From Acinetobacter pittii ATCC 19004 = CIP 70.29 (GTDB lineage Bacteria > Pseudomonadota > Gammaproteobacteria > Pseudomonadales > Moraxellaceae), in contig NZ_KB849786.1 of the NCBI RefSeq assembly GCF_000369045.1, positions 178,624 through 242,623 on the forward strand: a stretch of 64,000 nt of DNA. The letters are read 5' to 3'. The notes beneath the pieces were generated by a model, which worked only from the letters and a program-made list of their open reading frames with translations, was not told where the DNA came from and ran no database searches. Numbering within the stretch: the stretch's first letter is position 1; the number at the start of each line of letters is the position of its first letter. Below are positions 45,175-53,228 of this stretch, piece after piece. Made by a program: the position numbers and the translations under genes.

Positions 45175-45609
45175 ATGGATCAGGATTATCACCGTATTTT
45201 AGAAGTCGTCACGCGTTTTCAATTGGTCTTTGATCAGAAAAATTGGGACGCTTTTGATGAGTTGTTGGCAGATCAACTTGAGGTGGACTATTTCCAATTT
45301 AGAGGAGAGCCTTTATGTGTCGTGTCTTGTCATGAATATAAAGGTTCTCGACAGCAAGCTTTATCCCATTTACGACTACAGCACAATTTGAGCAATCCTC
45401 TAATTCGGATTGAACAAGATCAAGCATGGCTAGAATGTAATTATCAAATTTACCGTTTTTCAGAAAATGATTATTTTCATTCTTTTGGTCGTTATTATTT
45501 TACTTTGGCGAAACAACAAGACCAATGGAAAATTACCCGAATTTGCCAACATTTAACTAAAAATATTGGCAATCCACGTATTCATTTTTCTGAGGTTGGG
45601 CAGTATTAA
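45175..45609 (+). CDS. SnoaL/NTF2-like protein
   Basis: A 144-residue protein with the alpha+beta cone pattern of SnoaL-like NTF2 folds: an N-terminal helix (ILEVVTRFQLVFDQKNWDAF), then LLADQLEVDY, and a curved sheet ending in YYFTLAKQQDQWKI. I start at ATG 45175 with AAGG before it. It could be an isomerase or just a binding protein. It follows the SDR by 53 bases, and its stop codon overlaps the end of the convergent YbjQ gene by four bases. Confidence 0.78.
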   Translation: MDQDYHRILEVVTRFQLVFDQKNWDAFDELLADQLEVDYFQFRGEPLCVVSCHEYKGSRQQALSHLRLQHNLSNPLIRIEQDQAWLECNYQIYRFSENDYFHSFGRYYFTLAKQQDQWKITRICQHLTKNIGNPRIHFSEVGQY

Positions 45610-46040
45610 TCTTTAACTGCTGTTCCATAAGCAAAAACTTCCACCATTCCGCCTTGCATTCCGAGTTCGGTTGTACTCAACCGAACTCCCATAATATGAG
45701 TAGCACCGACACTTTGAGCTTGTTGTTTTAAACGTACAATTGCCTCTCGGCGAGCACGCTCAACAATACTTTCATAACTGGTCAGTCTTCCGCCCAAAAC
45801 ATTTTTTATAGATGCCAATACATATTTAAAGTAATCATGAGAAATCACAACATTACTGCTAATAAAGTGGCCTAGCTGATCACTTGTTGCAAAACGATTG
45901 GTATCAATTCTGATATGGGCAAATTTTTGCTCTTTTTCTATAAGTTCATTCAAATGTTTTCGTTCAATATGGCGGCCAAAAGCCCAACCAATACTGAAAA
46001 GAATGAGAAAAATAACAAGCTGAAAAATAAGATTGTCCAT
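45606..46040 (-). CDS. YbjQ-domain protein with N-terminal membrane helix
   Basis: A 144-residue protein: a hydrophobic helix at about residues 5-22, then a short charged linker, then a YbjQ/UPF0145 domain containing SIKNVLGGRLTSYESIVERAR and GATHIMGVRL. The domain forms pentameric rings in solved members, but the function is not known. It lies seven bases downstream of a second YbjQ gene without the helix, as a tandem pair. Confidence 0.85.
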   Translation of the reverse strand: MDNLIFQLVIFLILFSIGWAFGRHIERKHLNELIEKEQKFAHIRIDTNRFATSDQLGHFISSNVVISHDYFKYVLASIKNVLGGRLTSYESIVERARREAIVRLKQQAQSVGATHIMGVRLSTTELGMQGGMVEVFAYGTAVKD

Positions 46041-46047
46041 TTTCTAC

Positions 46048-46398
46048 CTATGCATTAAATGGATCGGGTAGATGAGGTGCTTGAGGCTGCACAACCACTG
46101 CTGTGCCATACACAAATAACTCAGAAGCACCTTGTGCAATATTGGAAGTTGAAAAGCGAATACCCACAATTGCATTAGCACCAAGCTGTTGGGCTTTTAC
46201 AATCATACGCTGCATGGCTTCTTGGCGAGATTCTTCTAATAATTCGGTATAACCCGTAAGTTCTCCACCCACAATATTTTTTAAACTTGCCATCAAGTCA
46301 CGGCCAACATGCTTACTACGAACAGTACTTCCGTAAACAACATCCAGCTGCTTTACAATCTGGTGGCCTGGAACACTTTCTAAATTACTCAATAACAT
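46048..46398 (-). CDS. YbjQ/UPF0145 family protein
   Basis: A 116-residue soluble UPF0145 protein. The core is VVYGSTVRSKHVGRDLM followed by KNIVGGELTGYTELLEESR and GANAIVGIRFSTS, with a proline-rich tail. Sometimes called heavy-metal-binding; no metal site is evident here. It is the upstream member of a two-gene operon with the membrane-anchored paralogue. Confidence 0.9.
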   Translation of the reverse strand: MLLSNLESVPGHQIVKQLDVVYGSTVRSKHVGRDLMASLKNIVGGELTGYTELLEESRQEAMQRMIVKAQQLGANAIVGIRFSTSNIAQGASELFVYGTAVVVQPQAPHLPDPFNA

Positions 46399-46459
46399 TG
46401 TTTTTTATCAATCTAAATTCTTAAGGTTTCAAGATAAAAAATATTCAGATGAGTTGCAA

Positions 46460-46488
46460 TAAAAAAGCCCACCGAAGTGAGCTTTTGT
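46460..46488 (-). terminator. Terminator of adeIJK
   Basis: On the minus strand AAAAGCTCAC pairs with GTGGGCTTTT around TTCG (one G-T pair) and ends in a T run, about 20 bases after the adeK stop. Confidence 0.88.
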
Positions 46489-46506
46489 GAATAAGTTATT
46501 TAAAAC

Positions 46507-47961
46507 TTATTGCTTTTTAAGTTCAGCACTAGATGGTTGATTAACCACTGTATCTGAAGTATTTGCTTTTAAACCACCACCTAGAGTTTTGTATAACTCG
46601 ATTTGGTTGTTTAAGTTTGCTTGTTGAAGCAATAACAAACCTTGTTCTGCTGAATAAGATGAACGCTGTGCATCAAGAACCGTTAAGTAACTATCAATAC
46701 CAGCACGGAAGCGGGCATTTGAAAGTGTGTAGTTGCGGTTAGTTGCTTCTACTAGACGTTGTTGAGCTGTTAAACGCTCACCAATGTTGGCACGAGTTGC
46801 AAGCGCGTCATTAACTTCGCGGAACGCAGACTGAACTGATTTTTCATAATCAGACAATGCAATTTTCTGATCAGTTTCAGAAATTTTTACATTGGCACGA
46901 CGAGTGCCCCAGTCAAAGATTGGTAAGTCTAAGCTTGGACCAATTGACCATACAAAACCACCAGACTTAAATAGATCACTTAAGTCAGTTGATGCATAAC
47001 CTGCAGAACCCGTTAAGCTAATGGTTGGGAATAAACGTGCTTTTGCAGCACCGATATTCGCACCAGCAGCGCTTAAGTTATATTCAGCAGCTTTTACATC
47101 TGGACGGTTGTTAAGCAAGTCGCTTGGTAAACCCGCTGTAAATACATTTTGTTGCGTAATGCGTTTTACAGGTTGGGTTGGTAACAAGTTTTGTGGAACT
47201 GATTGGCCAACTAACAAGTTCAACAAGTTTTGCGCTTGAGCAATCTGTGTTTTGTAGTTCGCTACATCATTACGCGCAGTTTCTACAGAAATCTGTGCCT
47301 GACGTAGTGGAACTTCACTGTCGATGCCCACATCAAAACGTTTTTTGTTGAGATTGTAAGAGTCTTGCTGTGCTTTAAGTGTTTGCTCTGCAAGTCTTAA
47401 ATTCGCTGTTGCGAAAGAGTAGTTCAACCACGCTTGCGCCACTTGACTGATTAGACTGATTTGAGTCGAATCACGTGCGCTTTGCGTTGAAAGATAACTA
47501 TCTAATGCAGCATCTTTTAAGCTACGTACGCGGCCCCAAAAATCAAGCTCATAGGCAGTTACACCCAGACCTACTTGATAAGTAGAGTAGGGGTTATTCG
47601 GATCACGGCTTTGAGAAACCTGACGAATTGCACTACCACTTGCTCCGATTGTTGGAAGCTGATTGTTCTGTGTAATTCGATATTGCTGTTGAGCACGTTC
47701 GATATTGAGCGTTGCTGTACGTAAGTCGCGGTTGTTGGCAAGTGCCAAATCAATCACTCCGAGCAAACGAGGGTCAGCAAAAAACTGTTTGTAACCCTGT
47801 TCAGCAATAGACGTACCAGAAGCGCTATATGCATAGCTTTGTGGAATATCGGTTTTCACGACTGGTTCTGGGCCGCGCATGCTTTGACAAGCTGCCAAAG
47901 CAAGCGCAAGTGCAGATACCGCAATGCTACGACCTGAAATAGACCATACGTTTTGCATCAC
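46507..47961 (-). CDS. adeK: Outer membrane channel AdeK
   Basis: TolC-like outer membrane lipoprotein of the AdeIJK tripartite efflux pump. A lipoprotein signal ends in ALAAC with the acylated cysteine at residue 25. Two OEP repeats with helix-rich barrels follow. The 484-residue length matches AdeK. The start is either GTG 47961 or the ATG three bases later; the ATG shares its A with the TGA stop of adeJ, so the genes are translationally coupled. Last gene of the operon. Confidence 0.96.
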   Translation of the reverse strand: MMQNVWSISGRSIAVSALALALAACQSMRGPEPVVKTDIPQSYAYSASGTSIAEQGYKQFFADPRLLGVIDLALANNRDLRTATLNIERAQQQYRITQNNQLPTIGASGSAIRQVSQSRDPNNPYSTYQVGLGVTAYELDFWGRVRSLKDAALDSYLSTQSARDSTQISLISQVAQAWLNYSFATANLRLAEQTLKAQQDSYNLNKKRFDVGIDSEVPLRQAQISVETARNDVANYKTQIAQAQNLLNLLVGQSVPQNLLPTQPVKRITQQNVFTAGLPSDLLNNRPDVKAAEYNLSAAGANIGAAKARLFPTISLTGSAGYASTDLSDLFKSGGFVWSIGPSLDLPIFDWGTRRANVKISETDQKIALSDYEKSVQSAFREVNDALATRANIGERLTAQQRLVEATNRNYTLSNARFRAGIDSYLTVLDAQRSSYSAEQGLLLLQQANLNNQIELYKTLGGGLKANTSDTVVNQPSSAELKKQ

Positions 47962-50900
47962 GATTTATGCTCCTGAGTGTTTATGGTTTTTGGTTTGTAC
48001 TTAAAGATACTACGAATCCACACATAGAATACAGGGATAAAGAAGATACCTAAGAACGTTGCACTGAGTACGCCACCGAGTACACCGTAACCAACAGAGT
48101 GCTGACTTCCTGCACCTGCACCTGTTGAAAGGGCAAGCGGAAGTACACCGAAACCGAAGGCAAGGGTAGTCATGATAATTGGGCGTAAACGCATTTTTGC
48201 AGCATGTAAAGTTGCTTCAATCAGGTCTTCACCTTTTTCCTGCAGCTCTTTTGCGAACTCAACAATCAAGATCGCATTTTTTGCAGAAAGACCGATTACC
48301 GCGATCATCGCTACCTGGAAGTAAATGTTATTTGAGAGATTTGGATCTCCTTTAATAATCATACCCAAGTAAGTTAATACGATTGCACCAATAATACCGA
48401 GTGGTACCACAAGTAAAACCGAGAACGGAATAGACCAGCTTTCATACAATGCAGCCAAGCAAAGGAAAACGATTAACAATGAAAGTGCATATAAGAATGG
48501 AGCTTGAGCACCAGACTCACGTTCTTCAAGTGATAAACCTGTCCATTCATAGTCGAAACCTTGTAAGCCCATAGATGGTAACTTAGCAATAATTTCTTCC
48601 ATCGCTTTCATCGAGTCACCAGAGCTCACGCCAGGTGCAGGTGTACCTTGAATGTTAACCGATGACACGCCGTTATAACGTTCAAGACGTGGAGAACCAT
48701 ATGTCCATTCGCCAGTAGCAAATGCAGAGAACGGTACCATTTCGCCTTTGTTATTACGTACATACCACTTGTTTAAGTCTTCAGGCATCATACGGCTACC
48801 CGCATCACCTTGAACATAAACTTTTTTCACACGCCCACGGTCAACGAAGTCGTTAATGTATGAGCCGCCCCATGCAATACGCATTGTATTGTTAATTTCG
48901 GCAATACTCACACCCATCGCTCCAGCTTGAGCTTGGTCTACATTAATTTGATACTGAGGTGTATCTTCTTGACCATTAGGGCGAACACCCACAAGACGTT
49001 TATCTTGTGCAGCCAAACCTAAGATCGTATTACGTGCAGCAATAAGTTTCTCATGGCCTTGACCACTTGAATCTTTAAGTTGCAAGTTGAATCCGGCTGT
49101 TACACCTAATTCAGGCATTGCTGGAAGCTGTAAAGGCATGATGTAAGATGCGTCTTTAACGATCATATTCAATGCCATACCACGCTGAATCAATGCGCCA
49201 ATTTGAGTTTCTGGTGAAGTACGTTCACTCCAGTCTTTCAATTTAACGAAGCCAATACCAGCATTTTGACCAACACCTGTGAATGAGAAGCCCGAAACGG
49301 TGAAAATAGATTCCACAGTATCTTTTTCATTCATGAAGAAGTTTGTCATGGTGTCAATCACTTTACCTGTACGGTCAAGCGTTGCATTTGGCGGTAATTG
49401 AACAAGCGTCATTACCACACCCTGATCTTCTTCTGGTAAGAATGAAGATGGGAGTTTTTGGAACAAGAACACTAATAAAGCAATAACTACAGCGTAAAGC
49501 ACGCCAGAGAAGATTTTGCCCTTAAGCATGCGATTAACACCATTTTGGTAGCTATGCGACATGCGGTCAAAACCATTGTTAAAGCCTCTAAAGAAACGAG
49601 CAAAAATATTATTGCTTGGTGCTTTGTTCGGATCATGCTGTTTTAAAATGGTTGCACAAAGTGCCGGTGTAAATGTTAACGCTACAATTAACGATAGAAC
49701 CATTGCTGTTACAAGGGTAATCGAGAACTGACGGTAAATTACACCAGTTGTACCACCAAAGAATGCCATTGGTACGAATACCGCTGTTAATACGCTTGTG
49801 ATACCAATTAACGCGCCAGAAATCTGTTGCATTGATCGTGAGGTCGCCGTGACCGGATCGGTATGCTCTTCGCTCATAACCCGTTCGACGTTTTCGACCA
49901 CAACGATGGCGTCATCGACCAGAAGACCAATTGCCAATACCATGGCGAACATGGTTAAGGTGTTAATTGAGAAGCCAAAGATATTAATAACAGCGAATGT
50001 ACCTAACACCACAACAGGTACAGCAAGTGTTGGAATAATCGTTGCACGCCAGTTCTGTAAGAACAAGAACATGACAATGAATACCAAAACTACCGCTTCA
50101 ATTAATGTGTGTACAACACTTTCAATTGAAAGACGAATAAATGGAGTCGTGTCATAAGCTAGTTTATCTGCAAGACCTGTTGGATAGTTCTTACGTAATT
50201 CAGATAAACGATGTTCAACAGCTTCTGCGGTATCAAGTGCGTTGGCACCAGTTGCAATTTTAATTGCAAGACCACCAGCAGGTTTACCGTTAAACTTCGA
50301 GTCAAACTGATAGTTATCAGAACCTAACTCTACACGCGCAACATCTTTTAAACGAACCTCAGCACCAGATGCTGTGTTCTTTAAGAAGATATTTTTAAAC
50401 TGTTCAGGTGTTTGCAGCAAACTTTGTGCATTCACTGTTGCATTAAGCACTTGACCTTGTACAGCTGGTGCACCACCTAATTGACCTACTGCTACTTGTG
50501 AGTTTTGCGCTTGTAAAGCTGTCGCAATATCACTAGGAGTTAGTTGATAACTGGTTAACTTAGCTGGATCAAGCCAAATACGCATTGCGTATGAACCACC
50601 AAAGACTTGTACCTCACCCACACCAGCAACACGGCTAAGTGGTTCTTTAATTGATGAGTTTACGTAGTCTTTAATGTCCGAGTCAGAAAGGCTGTTATCT
50701 GGTGAGTAAAATGCAATAACTTGCAAGAAGCTTGCACCAGATTTAGTTACTGTTACACCTTGACGCTGTACATCTTCAGGTAAAAGCGCAGTTGCAGATT
50801 GCAGTTTGTTTTGAACCTGAACCTGTGCAATATCTGGATCAATACCTTGTTCAAAGTTTAATTGAATAGAAGCCTGACCGTTACCAGCACTGTTAGATGA

Positions 50901-51134
50901 AATGTAGCGTAAACCATCTAGACCATTCATTTGTTGTTCAATGATCTGGGTTACAGTGTTTTCAACAGTCTCAGCAGATGCACCAGGATAAGTTGCAGCA
51001 ATTGTAACTGTCGGTGGTGCAATCGTCGGATACTGTGCAATAGGCATTTTTGTTAGCGTGAGAATACCCGCCAACATAATGACTAATGCAATCACCCACG
51101 CAAAAATGGGGCGATGAATAAAAAATTGTGCCAT
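47958..51134 (-). CDS. adeJ: RND efflux transporter AdeJ
   Basis: Inner-membrane proton-driven pump of the HAE1/AcrB type that exports beta-lactams, chloramphenicol, tetracyclines, fluoroquinolones and others in Acinetobacter. It has 1058 residues with 12 helices and two large periplasmic loops. The proton-relay aspartates are in LLVDDAIVVVEN (helix 4) and the matching lysine in SAKNAILIVEF (helix 10). The N-terminus MAQFFIHRPIFAWVIAL is typical. It sits between adeI and adeK, 12 bases after adeI. Confidence 0.98.
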   Translation of the reverse strand: MAQFFIHRPIFAWVIALVIMLAGILTLTKMPIAQYPTIAPPTVTIAATYPGASAETVENTVTQIIEQQMNGLDGLRYISSNSAGNGQASIQLNFEQGIDPDIAQVQVQNKLQSATALLPEDVQRQGVTVTKSGASFLQVIAFYSPDNSLSDSDIKDYVNSSIKEPLSRVAGVGEVQVFGGSYAMRIWLDPAKLTSYQLTPSDIATALQAQNSQVAVGQLGGAPAVQGQVLNATVNAQSLLQTPEQFKNIFLKNTASGAEVRLKDVARVELGSDNYQFDSKFNGKPAGGLAIKIATGANALDTAEAVEHRLSELRKNYPTGLADKLAYDTTPFIRLSIESVVHTLIEAVVLVFIVMFLFLQNWRATIIPTLAVPVVVLGTFAVINIFGFSINTLTMFAMVLAIGLLVDDAIVVVENVERVMSEEHTDPVTATSRSMQQISGALIGITSVLTAVFVPMAFFGGTTGVIYRQFSITLVTAMVLSLIVALTFTPALCATILKQHDPNKAPSNNIFARFFRGFNNGFDRMSHSYQNGVNRMLKGKIFSGVLYAVVIALLVFLFQKLPSSFLPEEDQGVVMTLVQLPPNATLDRTGKVIDTMTNFFMNEKDTVESIFTVSGFSFTGVGQNAGIGFVKLKDWSERTSPETQIGALIQRGMALNMIVKDASYIMPLQLPAMPELGVTAGFNLQLKDSSGQGHEKLIAARNTILGLAAQDKRLVGVRPNGQEDTPQYQINVDQAQAGAMGVSIAEINNTMRIAWGGSYINDFVDRGRVKKVYVQGDAGSRMMPEDLNKWYVRNNKGEMVPFSAFATGEWTYGSPRLERYNGVSSVNIQGTPAPGVSSGDSMKAMEEIIAKLPSMGLQGFDYEWTGLSLEERESGAQAPFLYALSLLIVFLCLAALYESWSIPFSVLLVVPLGIIGAIVLTYLGMIIKGDPNLSNNIYFQVAMIAVIGLSAKNAILIVEFAKELQEKGEDLIEATLHAAKMRLRPIIMTTLAFGFGVLPLALSTGAGAGSQHSVGYGVLGGVLSATFLGIFFIPVFYVWIRSIFKYKPKTINTQEHKS

Positions 51135-51146
51135 TCAATCTACCCC

Positions 51147-52394
51147 TTATGCATTAGATGCTTTCTGTTCTGCTTGAGGTTTACCTGATTGAGCCGGTTT
51201 TGTCGCATTTGGAGCTGCACCTTGTGGATTCGCTGGTTGAGCTTGGTAAGGTTTTGCTGAAACTTCTTGCCCTTCTTTAACTTTGGCAACACCGTCAACA
51301 ATCACTTTATCACCAGCTTTAAGACCGTTAGTCACAATCCAGTTTTGTCCTTGAACACCAGAGGTTTCAACAGGACGACTCTCAACAGCACCTTTGGCAT
51401 TAACAAGCATTGCTACAGCTTGACCTGTAGGTAAACGTGTAATTGCAGCTTGAGGAATCAGGTAAGCATTAGGAACTACACCTTGAACAATCTGTGCAGT
51501 GGTATACATGCCTGGAAGTAACAGATGATTCGGGTTCGAGAATACGGCACGTAAAGTAATCGTTCCTGTATCCTGATTTACAGAAGCATCAGAGAAAGCA
51601 AGTTGTCCTTCGATTGGGTAAGTTGAACCATCTTCGAGCTTCAATTTCACTTTCGTGTTGTTACTATTGTTTAAACTGCCTTTGCTAAGTTGTTGACGTA
51701 AACGTAATAACTCGGCACTAGACTGGTTAATGTCAACATAGATCGGATCTAACTGTTGAATCGTCACTAACGGTTCAGTTTGGTTAGCAGTGACTAAAGC
51801 ACCTGCTGTTACAGAAGAACGTCCAGACTGACCAGAAATTGGTGAGCGAATTGTAGAGTAGCCAAGATCAACATTTGCATTCGTTACTTGAGCTTTTGCA
51901 GCAGAAACTTGTGCTTCGGCAACATTAACCTGACCAAGTAAGTCGTCATATTCTTGTTTAGATACAGCGTTACTTGAAACAAGTTGCTTATAACGGTTTA
52001 ACTTAGTACGTAGTGAAGCTAGATTTGCCTGTTGTTGTAAAAGGGTAGCCTTTGCATTTTCAAGCGTTGCACGGTTCGTGCGAGAATCCAGTTCATATAG
52101 AGCCTGTCCTTCACGAACGTAACTTCCTTCAGCAAACAAGCGTTTTAAAATAACACCACTTGTTTGAGGGCGAACTTCAGAAATTTGATATGCTGAAGTA
52201 CGGCCGGAGAGTTCAACGCTTTGTTCAACACTTTGTGGTTGAGCAACAATAACACCTACTTCTGCAGGCGGCATTTTCTGAGCAGCAGCAGCTTGCTGTT
52301 TCTCATCGGAGCCTTTGCTACAACCAACAAGTGCGATACTTGTTGCTAATGCGCAAGCAGTAAGGGCAGGAGCCCAAAGCTTAGCCGACATCAT
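51147..52394 (-). CDS. adeI: Periplasmic adaptor AdeI
   Basis: Membrane fusion lipoprotein linking AdeJ to AdeK. A lipobox LVGC with the cysteine at residue 25 follows the signal. The lipoyl/beta-barrel halves flank a coiled-coil hairpin (about residues 100-175), and the tail is Ala/Pro/Gln-rich. The 415-residue length and sequence match A. baumannii AdeI closely as I remember it. ATG 52394 has GAGG upstream. Only 24 bases separate it from a PAP2 phosphatase gene, so no room is left for a full separate promoter. Confidence 0.97.
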   Translation of the reverse strand: MMSAKLWAPALTACALATSIALVGCSKGSDEKQQAAAAQKMPPAEVGVIVAQPQSVEQSVELSGRTSAYQISEVRPQTSGVILKRLFAEGSYVREGQALYELDSRTNRATLENAKATLLQQQANLASLRTKLNRYKQLVSSNAVSKQEYDDLLGQVNVAEAQVSAAKAQVTNANVDLGYSTIRSPISGQSGRSSVTAGALVTANQTEPLVTIQQLDPIYVDINQSSAELLRLRQQLSKGSLNNSNNTKVKLKLEDGSTYPIEGQLAFSDASVNQDTGTITLRAVFSNPNHLLLPGMYTTAQIVQGVVPNAYLIPQAAITRLPTGQAVAMLVNAKGAVESRPVETSGVQGQNWIVTNGLKAGDKVIVDGVAKVKEGQEVSAKPYQAQPANPQGAAPNATKPAQSGKPQAEQKASNA

Positions 52395-52418
52395 TGTTCC
52401 ACCTCGTTTAGATAAAAT

Positions 52419-53045
52419 CTAAAAATATATTTGTTTTCTACTTAACCTACTTTGTGTTTGTAATAACCAGAGCCAAAGCAGTGCAATCCAAATAAAACCT
52501 ATGCCCCAACCGGCGAGTACATCTGTTGGAAAATGAACTCCAGCATATATTCTTGAAAGCCCCATGCAGATAAACCAAAGACAGGAAATCAAAATGATAT
52601 AAGGAGAGTTAGTGTTGGGCTTATGGCATAACATTATCATTGCCATACAAGCCAGTGTTGATGCATAAACACTATGTGCACTTGGGAACGATGCACCATA
52701 ACTTTCGACAATATGATATACCTGTGGAGGTCTTGGACGGTCAACACACCACTTGAGCAGCCAACCCGTGATGATACTGCCAAGAACACCCACGCTAATG
52801 AAAATAACAGTAATATATTTTTTATACCATGCTTGATATATACACACCAATAAGGATAAAAAACATACAAAAGGCATACCACCTACACGTGCTAGAAAAG
52901 TCGTAATAGAGTTAAGATAATCTGATCGATTTTCACTCAATATTTGAACGGTGAGAAGATCCAAAGATTGAAGTCTTGGTACAAAAAGACCAAGAACACC
53001 TAATCCTAAAAAAATACAACCAATAAAAAGCAATAAATAGGGCAT
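52419..53045 (-). CDS. PAP2 family phosphatase (PgpB-like) upstream of adeIJK
   Basis: Inner-membrane PAP2 phosphatase of 208 residues. All three motifs are intact: KWCVDRPRP, FPSAHS and SRIYAGVHFPTD. About five or six helices surround the site. Candidate substrates are phosphatidylglycerophosphate or undecaprenyl diphosphate. The first helix begins at the second codon, so no signal peptide is cut. Its stop is 24 bases before adeI, making a probable PAP2-adeIJK transcript; the operon promoter would then lie upstream of this gene. Confidence 0.88.
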   Translation of the reverse strand: MPYLLLFIGCIFLGLGVLGLFVPRLQSLDLLTVQILSENRSDYLNSITTFLARVGGMPFVCFLSLLVCIYQAWYKKYITVIFISVGVLGSIITGWLLKWCVDRPRPPQVYHIVESYGASFPSAHSVYASTLACMAMIMLCHKPNTNSPYIILISCLWFICMGLSRIYAGVHFPTDVLAGWGIGFIWIALLWLWLLQTQSRLSRKQIYF

Positions 53046-53090
53046 GTATATACCTTTGCTTGTTCAAGCAGTGTCTACTACTGAAAGCCG

Positions 53091-53121
53091 TTAAAAGTGT
53101 ACTTGCCAGTACACTTTTTTT
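53091..53121. terminator. Terminator-like hairpin between the Gcr-type gene and PAP2 gene
   Basis: AAAAGTGTACT pairs with AGTACACTTTT around TGCC (53093-53118). A seven-T run follows on the plus strand and four T on the minus strand. It probably ends the ispB-Gcr transcript and insulates the PAP2-adeIJK unit. Confidence 0.75.
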
Positions 53122-53228
53122 CAAGCCTGATAGATCATCGTAAATTCATTTTGAAAATTTTTTAACATTTGGAAAAACAATCACAACAAAATTGACGAAA
53201 ATCACATTTTGTGTACAAAGCAAAATTC

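Noticed and set aside
49798..50157. 119-codon plus-strand frame inside adeJ
   Set aside because: It lies fully antisense to conserved adeJ coding sequence with no expression signals.
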